Shown here one piece after another: positions 1 to 9,052 of a stretch of 54,232 nt of DNA. A program made the position numbers and the translations under genes. The notes beneath the pieces were generated by a model. It saw nothing but the letters and a program-made list of their open reading frames with translations, was not told the origin of the DNA and did not search any database. Within the stretch, counting starts at the first letter, position 1, and the number at the start of each line of letters is the position of its first letter. This DNA is from an uncultured Methanomassiliicoccus sp. (GTDB taxonomy: Archaea; Thermoplasmatota; Thermoplasmata; Methanomassiliicoccales; Methanomassiliicoccaceae): NCBI GenBank assembly GCA_905203995.1, contig CAJKXZ010000008.1, positions 1 to 54,232 of the forward strand, read 5' to 3'.

Positions 1-1
1 A

Positions 2-3000
2 TCAACAGCTGGTTATGGTGTATATGCCGCTAATTACTCACAGGTAACAGCTGGTAAAGATGTTGAGATTATTGCTGGTTACTCTGCAATTTCCGGTAAC
101 GGAAACAATCAGGGAGCCTCCATAACGATAACTGGTGGAAAATATACTTCCGAAACATCTGCAGCAATCTTCTTCCCTTCAACAACTACTCTGGAAGTAA
201 CTGGTGGAACATTTATTGGAAAAACTGGCTTTGATATCAGAGCAGGAACTGTAACAATTTCTGATGCAGTAATTTCACTTAATAAAAAGGAACCCATTGA
301 TGAAACAGGTACTTCTGGACCCTCTTCTTGGGGTATGGGTGTTGCTGTAATTGATAAAAGTGCATACGCTTCAGGAACAGATATTTCTGTTTCAATCAGT
401 AATACAACTGTAACTGGTGCAACATATGATGTGTATATCGGAGATTTGAACAGAAATACCGAGAATGGAGCATTCAAGTCAGAAAATCTTGATGAAAAAA
501 TTACTTCTCTGAATCATAAGATATCTTTAGAAATTAAAGATGATGAAGGCAATTCTCTTTTAAAATATGCTGCTGAGTCTGGAAGTTCAGTAGGACGAAT
601 CATTTCTTCAATTGAGGGAGTAATTGAAGTAGGTTCTGCAGCTAAACTTCAGAACGCTATTGAAGTTTGTTCTGGAACAATAAAACTTACAAATGATATT
701 GATTTCTCCACTGCAACAGCACCTCTTAAATTCGATAAAAAAGCAACTCTCGATCTCAACGGCAAAACTTTAACAATTAAGGGTGACGCTAGAATTGAAG
801 TAGTTGCTGGCGGCGATCTGACAATAACTGATTCCAGTGACAGCAGTGATAAAATAGGAAAAATTGAACATACTGTAACAGCGAACGAAAGCTCTGCCAT
901 AAGCGTAACAGGCGAAGAGAGTAATGTTGCTAAGCTTACTTTAGATAAGTGTGAGATTACCGTCTCAGGTTCAAGTGAAAGCGTAGACGGTTATGGTATC
1001 TTCGCTGCAAAATATTCGGAAATAACATCTGGTGAAGGAGTTACCATTACTGCTGGTTATTCAGCAATTTCCGGTCACGGCACAAACCCTAACGTGGACA
1101 TCAACATCACTGGTGGGGAATACACTTCAAACAAATTTGCTGCAATTTATTTCCCCTGTGTTGGAAACTTAACAATCTCCGGCGGTAGTTTCACTGGATT
1201 ATCTGGTATTGAAATAAGAGCTGGCGATGCAAGTATAAGCAACGCCACAATTACTGCTACTGGAAAGTCTAACAATACCGTTGCCGCGTTTAATCAACCT
1301 ACCAACTGGGGTATGGGCATTGTCGTATTTGATCACCAGTCATACGCAAATGGTGGCACTTCAAAAGATCAAAACGAATACCTTGACATCAACGTATTCA
1401 TCAACAATGTGACATTCAAAGACAATCCAAACTTTGACATCTATGTCGGCAAACATCCTCTGGATGCTAATGCTAAATCTAGCGGAGGCACCACATTTGT
1501 GCAGAACAATGAAAAAACAGTGCACGACATTAACATAGTCGTCAACGATGTTGATTTCGAAGGAAAAGGACTCTATTTGTATGGAGCGAACGATGTAGAG
1601 ATCACCAACTGTAACTTTAAAAACATCAACACCTCCGCTGATTCTGATAAAAATAATGTAAATGCTATTTACTTATGGGATTGTCGCGGATCCATCATCA
1701 TTGGTGGCAGTGAAGAAACAGGAAACACAATTGAAAACGTTCCTGAAATATCTAGTAATGCTCTTCATTATGGGCGTGGAATCTTCATTTACAACTGCGA
1801 TACAAATCATATAATGATAAGTCATAATGAAATTTCAAATATTGCATACAACGCCATCCAGATAGTAAGTTGGGGTATTAAAAACGAGCCTAATCTCTAC
1901 ATAGCCTACAACACAATCGAAAACTGGGATGCAGATAAAGACAGTGTTGAAACTGGACACGTTGATGGTTATGCTGGCGGTCGCGCAGTGCGTATTGATA
2001 TTCAAAAATCATACGCTGCGACAATCATCAACAATACCTTCTCTAAAGATTATGAGGATGGTATAAAATTTGCATCAGATCTTGGCAGCGGCACGGAGGC
2101 CAAAGGCTATGATAATGGAAACGTTCTCAAGCTAAGTGCTAAGTCAGAAATCAATAGTTATAATGTCATTTTAGATCTTGATGGTAATAAATTAAATGGA
2201 AAGGTATTGGAATACAATAATGATAAACAGGTAATCTTAGATGTAGATGCTAAAGCGACATTTAGTAATGACCCTAAAAATCTTTATAAGATAGGTGAAG
2301 ACGACGCAACTGTAGGAAATCTCATTAAAGATTATGAACTCAATCCTACTGATGGCGGTTATACTTTCCATCCCACTGGAACTCTGCAATACGTAACAGG
2401 TTACACTGGTTTTTCAAGTAATGCCGCGATGCAGTCAGGATACTACCTGCCGTTCAGAATTACTTTCGACAAATCAAATAATAATTTAACCAACCTTTCA
2501 GTCACTCTTAGTGGAAACACAGACAAAACTGTTGGAGTTAGTGCATTAGACTCTAAGGGAAATGAAGAGAATGCCTACATGGATGTTGTATTCTTCATCG
2601 GAAGTCTTTCTTCGATTGAAATTACTGTCGACACAGATAAAACTGACAACACACCAGGAGTTACTTATGTAATCTATCTCGGCGGTTTAGTTTTGGAACA
2701 ATCTGTGATAACAGCACCGTTAGTCGATAACAGCAATGTAAATAATCCAGTCACTCCTGACGACTACAAAGTTGAAATGAGTCTATTTTATTCCAATGTG
2801 TTTGTGCTAAATGTTACCGCACATGATCTTGTCCCGCACCACAACGGAGAAAATAAATTAGGATACTGGGTCGGCGTTGCTATTCCGGTTCCTGCAGGAA
2901 TCGATATCTCAAAGGCAAAGTATTCGTTTATTGAAAAACCGATTAAATCAGAGATAAATAAACCTCTCAGTAATTCCGATCTGTACTCAATTGGTGATAA

Positions 3001-4405
3001 AAACTACGTTTGTTTCTACTCCAATGTTGATGCGGATAAAGTTAACCGTTTCATTGCTGTTGACTGGGACGGTAGTGACGGTAGTGCACCACCTCTGTAT
3101 TATTTTGTCAACTTTGATGCAATTTACACTTCTGATGAATTTAAGCCGGCACCACTCGTTGATCACGCTACCAAACCTGGCAAAGAGATAAAACTTGAGG
3201 AATACTCAGTAAAAGTAGGAACTGCAGGCATCACAACTCTTTATCTGACAGCTAAAGACGTTCCTAATCATGTCAATGGTGCAAACACTTCTGGATACTG
3301 GGTAGGCATAGGATTCAAAGCTCCCAAGAATGCTGACTTTGATAAAGCCCAAATTGTTACTGGATGGGGAAGACCATATGCTTCAATAGTTTCAGGGAAC
3401 TACACTGAGGGTGGCTTTGACAGCAAATTTACTGATGGAGAAGACACTTACTTCACCACTTACTACAACGTAGGTTCAAGCAAGTATCAAGATCAGGCAT
3501 ACATCATGATCTATTGGAATGGATTCGAATCAACTACTGTTTCAGACGATGATCGACCTGACATCTACCTCATCGACTTCACCAACGTCTCGAAGAAATC
3601 TTCTTCAGGCAGCGGCGGCGGAGTTCCTGTAACACCCCCAGTAACTCCGGAAGAGCCCAAGGAACCAATCATTCCTGACAGCAAAGGCAACGCCGAGATC
3701 AAAGTCGATGAAGAGAAAGCAGACAAGCTTGTACAGGAAACAGTCACTTCCGGTTCCAAGACTCTTGAGCTGATCAACAAAGACAGCATTGAAGGAACGG
3801 TAACTTCCGTAACGGTAGCTGTTGAAGACTTAAAGACTATTTCTGACAAGATTGAAAACAATCAGAACATCAATTCCGTCTCAATAGCAACTTCCGCTGG
3901 TGAAGTCATCATTGAGAAAGATGTGTTAAGCGACATTCTTGCAAACACTGATGCGGAAACAATCGTGGTCGAAGTAGTTGACGCGAAAGATCAACTCAAT
4001 GAAGAGCAGAAGAAAGTCGTCGGTGACAATCCTGTCTACGACATCAACATCCGTGCCGGCAGCGAGTACATCACCAACTTCAACGGCAACTCTATCACCA
4101 TTTCGATACCGTATGAACTTCAGCCCGGAGAAGACCCCAACAACCTCGTTGTCTACTATCTCAAAGATGACGGCACTGTCGAGAAGATGAAAGGAACTTA
4201 CAAAGACGGTAAAGTCTCATTCGAGACCAACCACTTATCAAAGTTCGTCATCGCCTACGAAGCTCAGGAACCAGTAACACCCGACAACCCGGACAAGCCA
4301 ACAAAAGAGGACAATGACAACACTCTCTACTACATCGTAGCAGCAATCGTCGTTATTCTCATCATTGTGGCTTTAGCCTACTACTTCGTGAAGAAGAAAC
4401 AGTGA
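2..4405 (+). CDS. Large beta-helical surface protein, 5' end outside window
   Basis: The frame is open from the window edge, so at least 1,467 residues are present and the true start lies upstream. The first ~780 residues are rich in short T-[IV]-[ST]-G-G and N-N-T-[IF] turns typical of right-handed parallel beta-helix (NosD/pectate-lyase-like) adhesins. Two tandem ~140-residue modules beginning APLVD follow (about 2719-3120 and 3154-3580), then a Ser/Gly- and Pro-rich linker (3595-3670). Next comes a compact domain ending in 'HLSKFVIAYE' (3690-4260), a form common at the end of secreted archaeal and clostridial proteins. The last segment is a hydrophobic helix with a KKKQ tail (4324-4402), so the chain is probably anchored with its C-terminus inside. 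It is clearly paralogous to the gene starting at 51705. Ligand and function are unknown. Confidence 0.9.
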   Translation, partial: STAGYGVYAANYSQVTAGKDVEIIAGYSAISGNGNNQGASITITGGKYTSETSAAIFFPSTTTLEVTGGTFIGKTGFDIRAGTVTISDAVISLNKKEPIDETGTSGPSSWGMGVAVIDKSAYASGTDISVSISNTTVTGATYDVYIGDLNRNTENGAFKSENLDEKITSLNHKISLEIKDDEGNSLLKYAAESGSSVGRIISSIEGVIEVGSAAKLQNAIEVCSGTIKLTNDIDFSTATAPLKFDKKATLDLNGKTLTIKGDARIEVVAGGDLTITDSSDSSDKIGKIEHTVTANESSAISVTGEESNVAKLTLDKCEITVSGSSESVDGYGIFAAKYSEITSGEGVTITAGYSAISGHGTNPNVDINITGGEYTSNKFAAIYFPCVGNLTISGGSFTGLSGIEIRAGDASISNATITATGKSNNTVAAFNQPTNWGMGIVVFDHQSYANGGTSKDQNEYLDINVFINNVTFKDNPNFDIYVGKHPLDANAKSSGGTTFVQNNEKTVHDINIVVNDVDFEGKGLYLYGANDVEITNCNFKNINTSADSDKNNVNAIYLWDCRGSIIIGGSEETGNTIENVPEISSNALHYGRGIFIYNCDTNHIMISHNEISNIAYNAIQIVSWGIKNEPNLYIAYNTIENWDADKDSVETGHVDGYAGGRAVRIDIQKSYAATIINNTFSKDYEDGIKFASDLGSGTEAKGYDNGNVLKLSAKSEINSYNVILDLDGNKLNGKVLEYNNDKQVILDVDAKATFSNDPKNLYKIGEDDATVGNLIKDYELNPTDGGYTFHPTGTLQYVTGYTGFSSNAAMQSGYYLPFRITFDKSNNNLTNLSVTLSGNTDKTVGVSALDSKGNEENAYMDVVFFIGSLSSIEITVDTDKTDNTPGVTYVIYLGGLVLEQSVITAPLVDNSNVNNPVTPDDYKVEMSLFYSNVFVLNVTAHDLVPHHNGENKLGYWVGVAIPVPAGIDISKAKYSFIEKPIKSEINKPLSNSDLYSIGDKNYVCFYSNVDADKVNRFIAVDWDGSDGSAPPLYYFVNFDAIYTSDEFKPAPLVDHATKPGKEIKLEEYSVKVGTAGITTLYLTAKDVPNHVNGANTSGYWVGIGFKAPKNADFDKAQIVTGWGRPYASIVSGNYTEGGFDSKFTDGEDTYFTTYYNVGSSKYQDQAYIMIYWNGFESTTVSDDDRPDIYLIDFTNVSKKSSSGSGGGVPVTPPVTPEEPKEPIIPDSKGNAEIKVDEEKADKLVQETVTSGSKTLELINKDSIEGTVTSVTVAVEDLKTISDKIENNQNINSVSIATSAGEVIIEKDVLSDILANTDAETIVVEVVDAKDQLNEEQKKVVGDNPVYDINIRAGSEYITNFNGNSITISIPYELQPGEDPNNLVVYYLKDDGTVEKMKGTYKDGKVSFETNHLSKFVIAYEAQEPVTPDNPDKPTKEDNDNTLYYIVAAIVVILIIVALAYYFVKKKQ
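11..1458 (+). repeat. Tandem duplicated ~150-residue beta-helix module
   Basis: Two copies of the same module lie inside the surface gene, at about 11-453 and 989-1458. Both run through Y-G-[VI]-[YF]-A-A-[NK]-Y-S, then 'AGYSAISG', 'ITGG', a Phe-Pro step, 'WGMG' and end in [YF]-D-[VI]-Y-[IV]-G. The copies have diverged at DNA level, so the duplication is old. Confidence 0.85.
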
Positions 4406-4435
4406 GACAAACGTTAAACACTAAGCGAATCAATC

Positions 4436-4470
4436 AAGACTGCTAACGCAGTCTTTTATTATTTTTACTA
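4436..4470 (+). terminator. Hairpin terminator after the surface gene
   Basis: AAGACTGC and GCAGTCTT form a perfect 8-bp stem (4436-4443 with 4448-4455) closed by a TAAC loop. A T-rich stretch follows, 31 bases after the stop codon. Confidence 0.75.
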
Positions 4471-4536
4471 TCTTTAGCTTAATATCTTTGTTCTTTCTTA
4501 ATTGATCTTCTTTATCATCTACAATATGCTTGTTTA

Positions 4537-5241
4537 TTACATAATTAAACTAAACATCCATGAGCAAGGCCAGATGAGAATCAAAGCTGGCAGTAAATTA
4601 ACTGCACTGATTTGTTTAATCTGCGCGATATTCAAACCCAAGACAAAAGTAAGCAATCCGCCGACCGCAATGAAATCATTAAGCATTGCTGGGGTTGTCA
4701 GAGGAATAATAAACTGCGCACAGTAGAAACAAAGGCAGAGAATTACAAACTGCGGCAAGACGATTAAATTCATCGCCCAGCCGAGCGTTGCAGCAAAAAT
4801 CGTCGCGGCAAAAATATCCATGACGGCCTTTGAAAGCAGAATGGTAAAGTCGCCGGAGATACCTTCGCTAATCGCCCCGAAGATATTAGTTCCACTGGCA
4901 CAGAAAGTAACAGCGACAATCAAGTAAAACTGCATGTATTCGTTTTTGTCACCAGTAATTTTGAAATGCAGTTTTTCCAAAACTCTTTGAAATGATGATT
5001 TTACTTTATCATCTAAATTAACTATTTCGCCGATCAATGCACCCAAGATCAACGCCAGAATGACAGCCGGCAGTGAATGGAGTTTGATGATTGAGACGAT
5101 TCCGATCGCAATCGCCGCCATGCCAAAGACAACATTCATCGGCTGTTTGATGCGGCACGGCACCCGCTCTTTCAGCAGACTGCCGAGAATGCCGCCGGCT
5201 AAAACGCAGCCGCAGTCAATTATCACGCCGATAGGGATCAT
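4537..5241 (-). CDS. DUF554 family membrane protein
   Basis: A polytopic membrane protein of about 234 residues with glycine-rich hydrophobic segments. It matches the DUF554 (YqgA/YdfK-type) family from the N-terminal G-x-x-[IV]-D-x-G-x-[VI]-[LI]-x-G-G-x-x-G-x-L pattern and the 'GALIGE' segment near residue 90. DUF554 proteins are presumed inner-membrane transporters or channels of unknown substrate. A GTG nine bases further upstream (5250) is also in frame, but the ATG at 5241 lies a workable 10 bases from an AGGAGG ribosome binding site, while the GTG is too close to it. The gene stands alone, facing the surface-protein gene. Confidence 0.8.
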   Translation of the reverse strand: MIPIGVIIDCGCVLAGGILGSLLKERVPCRIKQPMNVVFGMAAIAIGIVSIIKLHSLPAVILALILGALIGEIVNLDDKVKSSFQRVLEKLHFKITGDKNEYMQFYLIVAVTFCASGTNIFGAISEGISGDFTILLSKAVMDIFAATIFAATLGWAMNLIVLPQFVILCLCFYCAQFIIPLTTPAMLNDFIAVGGLLTFVLGLNIAQIKQISAVNLLPALILIWPCSWMFSLIM

Positions 5242-5381
5242 TGTCTTCACTTCCTCCTTTTAAAAACGCTGGCAGCAGTATTCGCACTACCTCATCAAGT
5301 TTATGGTTAAGAAGGAACTATGTGCAAGATCAATTAAGAAAACAAAACGAAAACTAAAGTTAAATCATTTTAAAAAGAAGT

Positions 5382-5405
5382 AAAAAAGGAAAGGGTCAAA
5401 GACCC
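5382..5405 (-). terminator. Terminator of the dnaG-ATPase operon
   Basis: On the minus strand GGGTC-TTT-GACCC (5393-5405) is followed by a pyrimidine run with six T. It lies 10 bases beyond the ATPase stop codon. Confidence 0.7.
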
Positions 5406-5415
5406 AATTTAACGT

Positions 5416-6945
5416 TTATTGATACGCCTGATCGTCGGTGACGTGTTCGTTCCAGAAATAGTACTGGGAACGCTCTTTCTGCGCCGAGGAAATGTCGGTG
5501 CTTAAGCCTTTCATGTAAGTGCCGTAGCGTTCTTTGATTTGTTCTTCGGCGGTACGGCTGCGGGCTTTCGCTTCCAAGACGTGTTTTTCATCGATGACCG
5601 GGGAATCCATGAAGACGGCAATATCGCCGGCAGAGCGGATGAGACCGCCGAGTTCACGCAGACGCAACGTCAAAGAATTCTCTTTACCGTCGATCACTTT
5701 CGCGCGGCGGCGGGCTTCAAGAATCACGGCTTCAATCGCCGCCCGGGTGGCCGGTGGAATCTTACCGTCGGTAGCGATTTCCTGCGCCGTAAACTGCGCT
5801 AAACGGGCGCGGTTGAGGTCGTTGTCTTCCATGAAGGTATCGACCAAGACTTCGTAACCGTCACCGGCAATTCGCGACCTTAACGGCGAAAGCACGTTTT
5901 CTAAGTCTTGAATGTTGCAGGCGCCGACGAGAATGAAGTCGCAGGGTACGTTATCTACCTTAACGGAAGCACCGGCTGACTGCGGGTTACGCCCGGAAAT
6001 CGGAAAACGCTTTTCCTGCATAGCCGTCAGAATAAAACGCTGTGTCGGACCGAGATGAGATAATTCATCAAGGAATAAAACACCCTGATGAGCTTCATGA
6101 ATCGTTCCGGGAATCACGCGGTCATAAGGCGGCGTCCCCAGCTGCACATGGCCGCCGAAGGGGTCATGACGCACATCACCGAGGATTTCCGTCTCGCTGG
6201 CACCGGTTGCGAGCACAAATGGATTGCGCTCTAACGGCACTAGTACTTTTCGCGGACGCTGTTTTTCAAATTCTCTTCGGCGTTCCAGTGCTTCCTGGTC
6301 TAAAACCCGAATCTGCTCGCCGCTGCGTTCGAAAACCACGACTTCCTCTTTGTCAAAGCGTTTGCGGGTAGTCGTTACTTTTTCTTTGGCTTGGTTAGCG
6401 GCTGCCGGCACCCCGATCGATTCCATCATGTTGCCGATGAGATCGCCGAAAGGATTGTTCGGCTGCGCTTCCTGGCCGGCTTTCGGCTGGTCGCAGGAAG
6501 GACAAGTCTTCTCGCGCGGTGAAGAATAGTAACCGCAGCTTTTGCAGCGGAAACCGAGTTTCTCCGCCACCGCCGGCGGGGCCATCTGCGGTTCGATCAG
6601 CTCGCCTTCCGCGTAACCTTTGGATTCTTTCTCCTTTTTCAGCTCCGCTTCGGTAAGCACTTCGACCATCGGCCGTTCGGGATTTTCAGGATTGTGGACA
6701 ATGCGCACTTCCTCCGTCGGCCGCGGCAGGTGTAAAGCTAACGCCTGCGCGATCATTGATTTGCCGGTACCCGGCGGACCAACTAACAGCAGATGCCGCT
6801 TTTGGCGGGCGGCGATCCGGGCCAGTTCGACCGCTTCGTCCTGACCGATGACGCGGTCTAAAGGATCCTGCGGGATGGCAATATCCGCGGTGGTGGAAAT
6901 AGACCGTAAGTCTATCTCCTTACGGATGTCAATTTTTTCAGGCAT
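5416..6945 (-). CDS. LonB-like AAA+ ATPase lacking the protease domain
   Basis: A 509-residue AAA+ ATPase of the archaeal LonB/Mg-chelatase-like type. Walker A is 'GPPGTGKS' near residue 57, and 'GVLFLDELSHL' near residue 290 is Walker B. An arginine-finger-like 'SPLRSRI' follows near residue 350, then a helical lid. Between the Walker motifs sits a zinc-finger insert with two CxxC pairs ('CKSCG' and 'CPSC', residues ~133-151). Archaeal LonB continues into a Ser-Lys protease domain with membrane segments nearby; here the chain stops after the ATPase lid, with no protease or membrane segment. The start overlaps the 3' end of dnaG by 8 bases, so the two are translationally coupled. A role as a remodelling ATPase in nucleic-acid or RNA-exosome processes is inference from that coupling. 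Confidence 0.85.
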   Translation of the reverse strand: MPEKIDIRKEIDLRSISTTADIAIPQDPLDRVIGQDEAVELARIAARQKRHLLLVGPPGTGKSMIAQALALHLPRPTEEVRIVHNPENPERPMVEVLTEAELKKEKESKGYAEGELIEPQMAPPAVAEKLGFRCKSCGYYSSPREKTCPSCDQPKAGQEAQPNNPFGDLIGNMMESIGVPAAANQAKEKVTTTRKRFDKEEVVVFERSGEQIRVLDQEALERRREFEKQRPRKVLVPLERNPFVLATGASETEILGDVRHDPFGGHVQLGTPPYDRVIPGTIHEAHQGVLFLDELSHLGPTQRFILTAMQEKRFPISGRNPQSAGASVKVDNVPCDFILVGACNIQDLENVLSPLRSRIAGDGYEVLVDTFMEDNDLNRARLAQFTAQEIATDGKIPPATRAAIEAVILEARRRAKVIDGKENSLTLRLRELGGLIRSAGDIAVFMDSPVIDEKHVLEAKARSRTAEEQIKERYGTYMKGLSTDISSAQKERSQYYFWNEHVTDDQAYQ

Positions 6946-8335
6946 TTAATTCGTCCTTCGTCCAGATCTCGACATTCTCCGGCTGCTTGGCGATGTTGCC
7001 GAGTTTGGTACCGACAATCGTTGCGATTCCCATACCGGCGGCAATATCGACAATCCGCTGGGTAATGATGCCGTCGAAAACCACGGAACCGACGCCGTCG
7101 ACCCCGCCTTTGAGGGTGTTGACCAGCTCACGGACGGAAACTTCGCGGATTACTTCACCGTCAGCACCGAGAATGTTGGCTTTGGAAGTGGTAGCCAGAC
7201 TGTTAATCATTTCTTTGTATTTCAGCTGCGCTTCAGAAAGTCCGCTGGCGGCTTCTTTCTCTTCGTCAATTTCGGCGAAGGGATCGACAGCAGGTTCTTC
7301 CACTGCTTCTACGACCGGCTCTTTCTCTTTCTTCTTGCGCTCGCGCGGCTCGCGGTGGGCGCGGCTCTCGCGCGGTTCCCGCTGGCGCTTTTCCGGACGC
7401 TCCGGAGCAGCTTCGGGTTTCTCTACCACTAAATGCTGCTCGGGCTTCTCGACGATAGCCACGACCTCTTCCTCTTTAATTAAAGCGGGAGCGGCGTCAG
7501 GCACCATGTTGTACATTTCCATGTACTGCTCGCCGGGAATCTTGTTGCGCAGGCATTTCATGATCTGTTTCTGCGTCAGCTCTTCGACTTCCATGCCGCG
7601 GGGGGCCCGCGCCACGAAGTCAACTTCCGCCACCTGGAATAATTCTCTTAAAATCAAATCGCCGCCGCGGTCACCATCGACAAAGGCGGTGATGATTCTT
7701 TCACGGCTGAGATCCATGACTGTTTTCGGCACGTTGGTGCCTTCCACGGCAATCGTATTCTTAATGCCGGAGCGCAGCAGGTTGAGCACATCATTGCGGC
7801 CTTCAACGACAATCACAGCATCACTGTCCGTGACGTTAGGACCGGCCGGTAAGTGTTCCTTACCATAGTGCACTAATTCTTCCAGCTGCACGCTCTGCCG
7901 GACACTTTCGGTTAAATCAATACCGGTCGTTTTCGACTGTTTGATTAACTCGGCCAGCAGTTCTTTGGCACGCTCGATGATCTTGGCTCTCTTGATTACT
8001 CTGACATCTTCAATGCCGAGAATGGTAATCTTCGCTTTGCAGGGACCGACACGGTCGATCGTTTCCAAAGCGGAGGCTAAAATAACCGTCTCCACCTGAT
8101 CAAGGCTGGAGGGGATGAGCACTTCGCCGTCTGATTTTCCTTGTTTGGAAATAACTTCTACTTCGATGCGACCCATTCTGCCGCTTTTCTGCAGGTCGTG
8201 CAGATCCAGCTCGTCGCCTAGTAACCCTTCGGTTTGTCCGAAAATTGCACCCACCACATCTGGCTTCTCCACAATGCCGTCGGCCTGGAGTCTTGCTTTA
8301 ATCAGATATTTGGTGGTGCTGGGATCAATATTCAT
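6938..8335 (-). CDS. dnaG: Archaeal DnaG, primase-like exosome subunit
   Basis: A 465-residue archaeal-type DnaG. The N-terminal domain contains 'AIFGQTEGLLGDELDL' (residues ~29-44), conserved in archaeal DnaG. A TOPRIM domain follows with 'VIVVEGRNDV' near residue 174 and the acidic 'FVDGDRGG' near residue 218. A long low-complexity linker rich in Glu, Pro, Arg and Lys (about 290-370) separates it from a C-terminal domain. In archaea this protein is a stable subunit of the RNA exosome that helps bind poly(A)-rich RNA; primer synthesis is a weaker or secondary activity. A GAGGTG ribosome binding site precedes the ATG. The downstream ATPase gene overlaps it. Confidence 0.93.
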   Translation of the reverse strand: MNIDPSTTKYLIKARLQADGIVEKPDVVGAIFGQTEGLLGDELDLHDLQKSGRMGRIEVEVISKQGKSDGEVLIPSSLDQVETVILASALETIDRVGPCKAKITILGIEDVRVIKRAKIIERAKELLAELIKQSKTTGIDLTESVRQSVQLEELVHYGKEHLPAGPNVTDSDAVIVVEGRNDVLNLLRSGIKNTIAVEGTNVPKTVMDLSRERIITAFVDGDRGGDLILRELFQVAEVDFVARAPRGMEVEELTQKQIMKCLRNKIPGEQYMEMYNMVPDAAPALIKEEEVVAIVEKPEQHLVVEKPEAAPERPEKRQREPRESRAHREPRERKKKEKEPVVEAVEEPAVDPFAEIDEEKEAASGLSEAQLKYKEMINSLATTSKANILGADGEVIREVSVRELVNTLKGGVDGVGSVVFDGIITQRIVDIAAGMGIATIVGTKLGNIAKQPENVEIWTKDELNA

Positions 8336-8606
8336 TTGTACACCTCGTATTTATCAAAACCAGCTCAGAGTTAGAACTAAAACATACGCGCTTTGCCATT
8401 ACAGAATATGGCATAGATCGGTGCCAACCATCATGCGGATGAATGTTAAAGGATTGTAAAATTCCCACCCTTAGCCGGATGGAAACGATGATAGTGAGTA
8501 TGAATAGTCAGAACTAAGCTGCTTTCCAGCGTCCATAGTGAACAAGGTAGTTTATAACTCTTTGCACGCATTCTTGTCTTGGAGAAAGTTGGATTATTGA
8601 TCCATC
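8336..8606. other. Noncoding gap between dnaG and the GG-tailed protein gene
   Basis: This 271-base stretch has no convincing ORF. It probably contains the dnaG promoter, but I could not identify a single clear TATA box or a terminator for the gene at 8607. Short RTGATGA-like and CTGA-like words occur near 8485-8515, but not in an arrangement I can call a C/D guide RNA. Confidence 0.4.
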
Positions 8607-8807
8607 TTAGCCGCCAGAGGCGACTTTCAGCAGCTTTAGTTCCTCGCCGGCGGTCAGCGGGCAGTCGACGGGAATCGGTTTCCGCTGGCGGAGAATGATG
8701 TGCGCATCCGGCCGCAGCTCCAGGGCGCTGAGTAAATCGGCGGCGGTGCTGCCTTCGGCGATCTGGACCGCCGTTTTTTTATTTTCATAGAGGACCGTTA
8801 CTTCCAT
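8607..8807 (-). CDS. Ubiquitin-like small modifier / MoaD-ThiS family protein
   Basis: A 66-residue protein with a beta-grasp pattern that ends exactly in Ala-Ser-Gly-Gly. The terminal Gly-Gly is the defining feature of MoaD, ThiS and the archaeal SAMPs, which are activated by an E1-like enzyme as C-terminal adenylates. They then serve as sulfur carriers (molybdopterin, thiamine, tRNA thiolation) or as protein modifiers. The body carries 'EGSTAADLLSAL' near residue 18 and 'GEELKLLKV' near residue 54, both ThiS/MoaD-like. No E1 enzyme or cofactor gene is nearby, so carrier and modifier roles cannot be separated. It starts 7 bases after the end of the small membrane protein gene. Confidence 0.8.
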   Translation of the reverse strand: MEVTVLYENKKTAVQIAEGSTAADLLSALELRPDAHIILRQRKPIPVDCPLTAGEELKLLKVASGG

Positions 8808-8814
8808 CTCCGCT

Positions 8815-8997
8815 TCACTCCTGCTGCTTGTTGTAGAGTAAGGCGGCGGTGATGGTAATGATTACGGCTGAAGCCCCGAGGGAAACGCCCCACAGCGCGT
8901 AGTCTGCCAATACTAATACGCCCATGATCACGAGGGCGATGCCGAAACCGCTGGCGATAATCCTGTTGCGCATTGGTAGTGCCTGCTGCTTAGTCAT
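8815..8997 (-). CDS. Small two-helix membrane protein
   Basis: A 60-residue protein of unknown function. A basic N-terminus (residues 1-12) precedes two hydrophobic segments (about 13-29 and 33-53), and the tail is polar. It is the first gene of a likely two-gene unit with the ubiquitin-like protein and starts 55 bases from the tRNA gene on the opposite strand. Confidence 0.6.
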   Translation of the reverse strand: MTKQQALPMRNRIIASGFGIALVIMGVLVLADYALWGVSLGASAVIITITAALLYNKQQE

Positions 8998-9019
8998 GGC
9001 ACCGGCATTGAAAATTAGG

Positions 9020-9028
9020 TTTAAATAA
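9020..9028 (+). promoter_or_regulatory. TATA box of tRNA-Ser
   Basis: TTTAAATAA is centred 29 bases upstream of the first base of the mature tRNA, the expected archaeal TATA-to-start distance. Confidence 0.7.
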
Positions 9029-9052
9029 CATGGTCTGTTTGCAGAGGAGCAG

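Noticed and set aside
3565..3861. Minus-strand ORFs inside surface genes and leuS
   Set aside because: They mirror the codon bias of the plus-strand genes, lack ribosome binding sites and show no protein-family features.
8460..8520. C/D box guide RNA upstream of dnaG
   Set aside because: Only loose C- and D-box-like words occur, without correct spacing of C, D', C' and D boxes.
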